Assembly (NCBI GenBank): GCA_027924585.1
Contig: BSBM01000608.1
Location: 9,382,501 to 9,446,500, forward strand
Source: Larix kaempferi
Taxonomy: Eukaryota > Streptophyta > Pinopsida > Pinales > Pinaceae
Direction: 5' to 3'
DNA: 64,000 nucleotides
Shown: in pieces, positions 58,925 through 64,000 of the stretch
Position numbering within the stretch: position 1 is the stretch's first letter
Layout: the number at the start of each line of letters is the position of its first letter
Notes under the pieces: generated by a model
Told to the model about the DNA's origin: nothing
The model's database searches: none
Seen by the model: only the letters and a program-made list of their open reading frames with translations
Position numbers and translations under genes: made by a program

Positions 58925-59216
58925 AGCTGAATTGAGAATATTATCAAGAGAATTAAGGTTGCTAGAAATAAGGGTCTAATCAGGATGATTATTCTAGGCG
59001 ACTCAAAGCTAGTAACTGAGGCCAGTAATGAAATTGTGTGGTACACATCCAGGAATTAAAGCAATTGATAAGGAGGTTAAATTGTTGATAGAGTCCATTT
59101 CTGAGGTTTGTATTGATAATTTTTATAGAGATGAAAATGTTTGGGCCGATGCAAATGCCAAGAATGAGGTTTTCCTCTTTCCCAAAGAACTGCTTTTCAA
59201 TGAAGCACAATAACAA
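58925..59216 (+). pseudogene. LINE RNase H fragment, frameshifted
   Basis: One plus frame reads IENIIKRIKVARNKGLIRMIILGDSKLVTEA, with the GDS block. After a frameshift near 59030 the next frame reads HPGIKAIDKEVKLLIESI, then VCIDNFYRDENVWADANAKNE, matching the N..AD..A block. It is the third LINE RNase H scrap in the window and differs in sequence from the other two. Confidence 0.7.
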
Positions 59217-61000
59217 TATGTTCCTTTTTGAACCGTTTTTTTAAAATTAGTCACTGGGTTATTGGTTTGTATCATAGATGATGATAAAAAAAAAATCTAT
59301 ACAAATTTGAGAGCAAGATATATTGGATGAGTTGAAAAATTGGCGTCTTTGTAGAGGATCCTTGTGTGATCTGAAGTTGAAATGATTGCCTTGAACTAAT
59401 TATTGATTTGTATGATACTATGAATAGTTGAAACAGGAGGAAACAATGAAAGGGGACATGACAAGTAGGTTAACAAGGAACCTATACATCTAATAAATGT
59501 TGGAAATCAACATTTTTTATAAATTAAGTGACTTGGGAGCAAATAAATTGGGAGTTAGATATAAGTGAAAAATACTCACATTGAGTAAGTACTAAGTTTT
59601 CTACAAAGATGTTAAAATCTACCCAAGCTAATTCAAATTATTATAGGCCTAATTACCAATAAAGTGATAACTCACTTTGAACATGTGAAGAACAAATAGG
59701 ATGTGTACAAGAAAAATAGCATAAAGGCTTGTAGGTTTGCAAAAGAAATAGCATTCAAGTCTTCAATAACTTGTGATAAAGATTATTCATCTCTTAATGA
59801 AGTAACTAATATTCCATTAGATAATATTAAAAAAAAATTAACACTGTTTCAAGCGGTTTGTAGCCAAGCATTGTTCAAAATCCCAGCTCCAAAAATTAAA
59901 AAGCATGTACTGCATTGTGCGCACTTATTTTAAAATAATAATGTTTGAACTCCTAATTTTGTTGAGAGTTCCTACTATGATGCAGTTGCATTCTTGTATA
60001 TCTATTGAAGCAATCAAATGAGAAACTGAATTATAGTATTCACAAGCAACAACTTGGAATCATCACTACACAACATAAAGGATCACATAGTGTATTAATA
60101 AGGACCCAAGAAAAAATCACAAGAGGTGAAGAGATATCAGCAACAGTGTACCTACGCTTCTTTCTCTTGACCATTGTTGAATTTACCCCAAGTCATTGCA
60201 TTACAATTATTCTATGCTTCAAATAGAGGATATTACCAATAGGATAGGGCAGATCAACAAAATATATTTCATTTGCAACATTGTGATTATGGTTCACCCA
60301 CAGCTCATAGAGAGTTGCATAATTAAGGTATGAACAGATCAATGCCTTCAAAGATAACCAATCAGGAAGACTGTTGTTGGGAATAACAGAGTCTAGGTCC
60401 AAAATGTCCTCTTTACTAAGAAATACAAATATTCCAACAATTTCATTGTGGAATCTTGCAACATCCCCAAATTCAATTGATGGTAGATAATTTGTAACTA
60501 GGCATAGAGATGACATAGAATCAAAACACAGTGGATCAAACAAACCAAATGGAAAAATATCAACAACAATACTTAACCCTTATCCATGCATGCATTAAGA
60601 TGCAGAAAAGCACAAAGCCTCATAACATGTCAATATTTTTCTCAAAACCAGTGTTACACAGGTGTTATAGGTCAAATCTGCACTTCTCCATCCGTGATCA
60701 CATTGCTTTACAGATCACACAAAAGGACACTATGGATGGAAGAGTTGGATTGATCCTAGATGACTTATTGCTAAGATCACATTCTTCAGCTAAAAAACAT
60801 ATTTTTTCTACAGTTTTCACCATGTGTGCGCTACTATTGCCACAGTCATCCTGCGTTCTGAAGGCTGGTCTTGTTGAAGACAACCCGTGCACATCCTCCA
60901 AAATGTTGCAAACGTTGGTTGTCAGATGCAAAAGTTGCATACTGTGCGCTAATCTGCTTGTATGAAACTCGCGCACATCTTAAGATGAAATGAAAAAATA
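59217..61000. other. no gene seen
   Basis: Short frames on both strands (60193-60965) overlap each other and carry no motif. Confidence 0.4.
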
Positions 61001-61607
61001 TATTAAGATTACGAATTGGGATTTGTTGAAGTTGGTTCTGCAACTTCCCCAACCTCCCAATTCAACCACCTCTCGAATTCAACTGCCAACCTTGTCCCAT
61101 AAATACAAGGGGAAGCCATGAGAGAATGGACTTAGAAGGAAGAAGAAACTGTTGTTACGTTGGAAAAATTCTTAAGTCTTTATGAGGAGTAGGAGCCCAA
61201 GACTTGGTTGTAGATGTGTCTGGACAGATCAGGTATATCTGTACTTATCTACATTTCTTTGACAATAAAAGGTGGAAATACCCTTCCCATCCCAATTGAA
61301 TGCCTATTTGATGGAATGTCTATTTGATTGAATATCTGATTATAGTTGATGTCAAGTTGCTTTCAATTTCATCATATTTATTATATTCAAGATACGCTGA
61401 GGAAGGTTAACTTGTTTTGCAAGTTCATCACTGTGGAAGAGCGGGTGAAAGCTAGGACTAGCCATCGTTAAAAAGGTACAACTTTCGGAATCCGAACCTC
61501 TTTCCATTTGTAGTAATTAATGAAAAACATGAATGTACTTACCTGTCACCCCAATGTAAGTTGGTAGTGTCATCTCCCCCACTATAAGATATTTTCCTGC
61601 ACAACAG
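61001..61607 (+). repeat. 5' LTR of a Tat/Ogre-like element (outer end unresolved)
   Basis: It contains a TATA-like cccataaatacaagg at 61097-61111 and ends near cctgcacaaca, four bases before the primer site. No second copy lies in the window, so the outer boundary is not fixed. Confidence 0.5.
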
Positions 61608-61610
61608 AAC

Positions 61611-61629
61611 TGGCGACTCCATTGGGGAG
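61611..61629 (+). other. primer binding site, tRNA-Arg type
   Basis: TGGCGACTCCATTGGGGAG. TGGCGACTCC followed by a GGGGA block is the usual primer site of Tat/Ogre Gypsy elements, complementary to tRNA-Arg. Confidence 0.7.
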
Positions 61630-63731
61630 TAACCGATTGTTTTTCTGTTCTAGGGGACCTTGCTAGGTTTCCTTCCAATTTATGCAGTCTTTTTGTTTTC
61701 TGAGAGGTTTTTTATAGGTCACCTTCCTGTTCCTTTTATCTTGATTCATTTCAGTCTAGGTCTGAGCATGCAAATTTTTTTTTTTCCTTTCAGTCCCTGT
61801 GCGCGTGTTTCCTGTGCATACAGGTGCGCATTTTCTGAAATGTACGTGGGTTGTCAGTATTACAACATGCATACTTTTAGAAATGTACGTGGGTTTTCCG
61901 TGTTACAACCTGCAAACTTTTAGAAATGTGGGCGAGTTGTTAGTGTATACAGCTGTGCACTTTCCTGTAAGATTGAGCCTTTTTGCTATAGGGTTTGATT
62001 TTTGAATGTGGGGTCTTTTCATTCTTTTGCTTTGCCTCTCTGCTGATGTTGAGACATCCTTGTCTTGTTATGAGTCTTGTTTAACCTCTTTGAAGTCCTT
62101 TTGATTGCTTCACATGCTTCAACACTTGTTTTAGGTGACTTTTTTTTTTTTAAATCCTTTTGAAGTTGTGCATGACTCTCTGCTAGTCACAGTAGCGCAC
62201 TTTTTTCCCTAGATGCGTGTTGCACTGATACAGACCTGCGCACTCAATGCTTGTTGTCTGTTGCAATACCTGCGCACTTTTACTGTGTTTTGCCTTATTT
62301 TTTAGGCTTTGATCCTAGTTTGAGTTTTTTGGGTGTTTTTGAAAGGTTTGATAGTCTAGGTACCTTCTGAACTTCTGTTCAGGTTTGTTTGAGTTAGTTG
62401 GAGCCTTCTTAATAGTTTTCCTTTGAGTTTGTGTGGTGGTAGGGTTACCTTTGGTTTGCTTGCCTACCCTATTTTTTTGGAGAGTGTTTTCTTGGTTTTT
62501 GATGCTTAGGAGTAGCCTCTTGGTTTGTTTTTCCGTTGCATGCATCTGTTTTCCTTTCTTCATTTACATCTTGTTCCAAACCTAGAGTTTTTCCATCGAA
62601 ACAACTCTGTAGGTCAAGTCTTTTTCGGTCTTTGATTCGATTGGTTTAAGCCATTAGGTATTTTTTCTTTACCCACACCTTTGTTAGATCTTACTTGTTC
62701 CTTTTTTAGATTCATTTTCTTTTGCAAATAGAAGAAAAAGATCAAAATTAAATATTAGTAGCTTAGCTGTAAGATTTATCAGTATTTTTCAAAGTAGCAT
62801 AGATCGTCTTGCTTTGAAAATTTAAAAGAAAAATTTTAAAAAAAATATGCTTAGGATTGCTTATTTTTTGTTTTGGAAAAACATCAACAATTTTTTTTGG
62901 AAGTTTCATGCATTATTTTTCCGCAGTTTACTTTTTGTCATGAACCATACCACACACTTCACTGCGCTTTTTGAGTAAAACATAGCCTCTAAAAATAAAA
63001 TTTTTAATAAAATCAATTAGCAACTTTGTATTTTTAGGTATGACACAACATCAACTAGCTTAGGCTAGGGTTTCGGGGTAAATCACCTTAAACTACCCGA
63101 AATCAGTTTCATTACTCAATAATCGTAGTAAGACAATCTCTTAGGTAAGTCCACCTATATCAAAATATCCTAGGAACGCTCTACTCAAACCAGAGTTAAG
63201 CACGAGGTCATGTGCGACTGGAACTGTTGAGGATACCCCCTCATTTTCCTTTCAAACATAAACCAGATCTAATTCACGTACGTGGGTCCACTAGTACTTT
63301 TAAGTGCTTTTGGATTTTGGGCTTTGCTACCCTGCCCATGCGTCTTGGCTAGGCTCATGACTATTCCCCCAGGTACTTTCGTATTTGTGGTATACTTAGT
63401 ATCTTAAACCTAGGGCTCTTCACAGGCATAGTGGAAGGCTATTTCCACTGCACCTTGGACAGACATGGAAGGTAACCCTTTGCAGTAATCTCGGGAGGGC
63501 GGTTTCGTGATTCAAATGCTTGCACTCATAGGACCTCCATTGGAGGTCGTGTAACTGACAGTCGATACTCTATTAGTTTGTTATGGGCCCTCATCATCCC
63601 AAACTTGCTTCTGAGAGTATTAGCTTTGTTTGCCTGGTTTTGATCATTGTAGGACATTTTTAGTGGTGTGCTCTTTGTGCTACTTGTTTTTAGTTGGCCT
63701 TAGGGATTTCTGGCCTGTTGAGTTGGAAACT
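61630..63731 (+). other. long leader of the Tat/Ogre-like element
   Basis: About 2.1 kb between primer site and first long frame. It is rich in gcgcac/tgcgcac blocks near 61800-62280, with a duplication of gaaatgtacgtgggtt near 61838 and 61882. Long leaders are usual in this lineage. No supported ORF. Confidence 0.5.
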
Positions 63732-64000
63732 ATGGATAGCATCCCGGTGGGAACCAATCAAGGGACCCTTGTTCAAGGGGATCCTTGTGCTTTTCCATTC
63801 ATTGGGAACATTGGTACTCCCTTAATGGCTACCTTGAATCTTTCGGGATTCACTATAGGGCTACCAGTTTGGTTGTTTTCCACTCCGAATGCCTTGCATG
63901 ATCCTGATGCTTCTCAAGTAAGCACCTCACATCAAGAGCATCAGAACCCTATGCCTGATTCTCCAATAACATCTTCTCCTCCTCCTTCTACCTCATGTGG
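63732..64000 (+). CDS. 5' end of the first ORF of the Tat/Ogre-like element
   Basis: Starts MDSIPVGTNQGTLVQGDP, the first ATG after an in-frame TGA, and is open for 89 codons to the window edge. It has a Ser/Pro-rich stretch (SPITSSPPPSTS). Too short to show a gag or ORF1 motif; the identity rests on its position after the LTR, primer site and leader. Confidence 0.5.
   Translation, partial: MDSIPVGTNQGTLVQGDPCAFPFIGNIGTPLMATLNLSGFTIGLPVWLFSTPNALHDPDASQVSTSHQEHQNPMPDSPITSSPPPSTSC

Noticed and set aside
63180-63240. 5S rRNA-like fragment (gagttaagcacg)
   Set aside because: Only a short stretch resembles 5S rRNA, and the conserved flanking boxes are absent.

Overview
This is plant nuclear DNA, AT-rich and built almost entirely of transposable elements nested in each other. 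Evidence for a plant: Ty3/Gypsy and Ty1/Copia LTR elements with initiator tRNA-Met primer sites, an LTR element with the TGGCGACTCC (tRNA-Arg type) primer site, plant-type LINEs ending in RNase H, and GT-AG introns. The long, decayed, nested retroelements and absence of a recognisable host gene suggest a large genome such as a gymnosperm or fern. I cannot name the species from the sequence.

Layout. 1-7041: a minus-strand Gypsy-like element with about 2.2-kb LTRs. It is inserted in the integrase of a second minus-strand Gypsy element (7042-11001, perhaps continuing at 16684-19776). 11002-16683: a third, complete Gypsy element with 556-bp LTRs, near-matching target duplications and a broken integrase. 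18347-20660: LTR remnants. 21740-22340: a GC-richer island. 22870-24330: a SINE-like element and a decayed LINE end. 24400-28400: AT-rich sequence with small duplications. 28400-36150: a decayed minus-strand Gypsy element with extra sequence after integrase and an odd domain order. 36930-37968: tandem repeats and a microsatellite. 38429-41263: a Copia pol fragment with its 3' LTR, lying against a Gypsy fragment (41264-44000) whose LTR holds a second Copia LTR. 44288-46161: a 5'-truncated LINE with target duplications. 46641-55624: a two-gene DNA transposon. 56100-61000: mostly unassigned, with one LINE RNase H scrap. 61099-64000: the 5' end of a Tat/Ogre-like LTR element leaving the window.

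The most notable object is the 8,984-bp DNA transposon at 46641-55624. It has matching terminal inverted repeats starting GGGTGAAAA and a possible 4-bp TATT duplication. Two arrays of the palindrome ATTCGGCCGAAT lie toward its ends, each just outside a TATA-like sequence. Two convergent spliced genes lie between. The plus gene (488 aa) resembles the N-terminal and zinc-binding half of a transposase and stops where a catalytic domain would be expected. The minus gene (526 aa, seven coding exons, all junctions in frame) matches nothing I recognise. Each promoter-proximal region carries its own tandem repeat array. I cannot assign the superfamily by eye.
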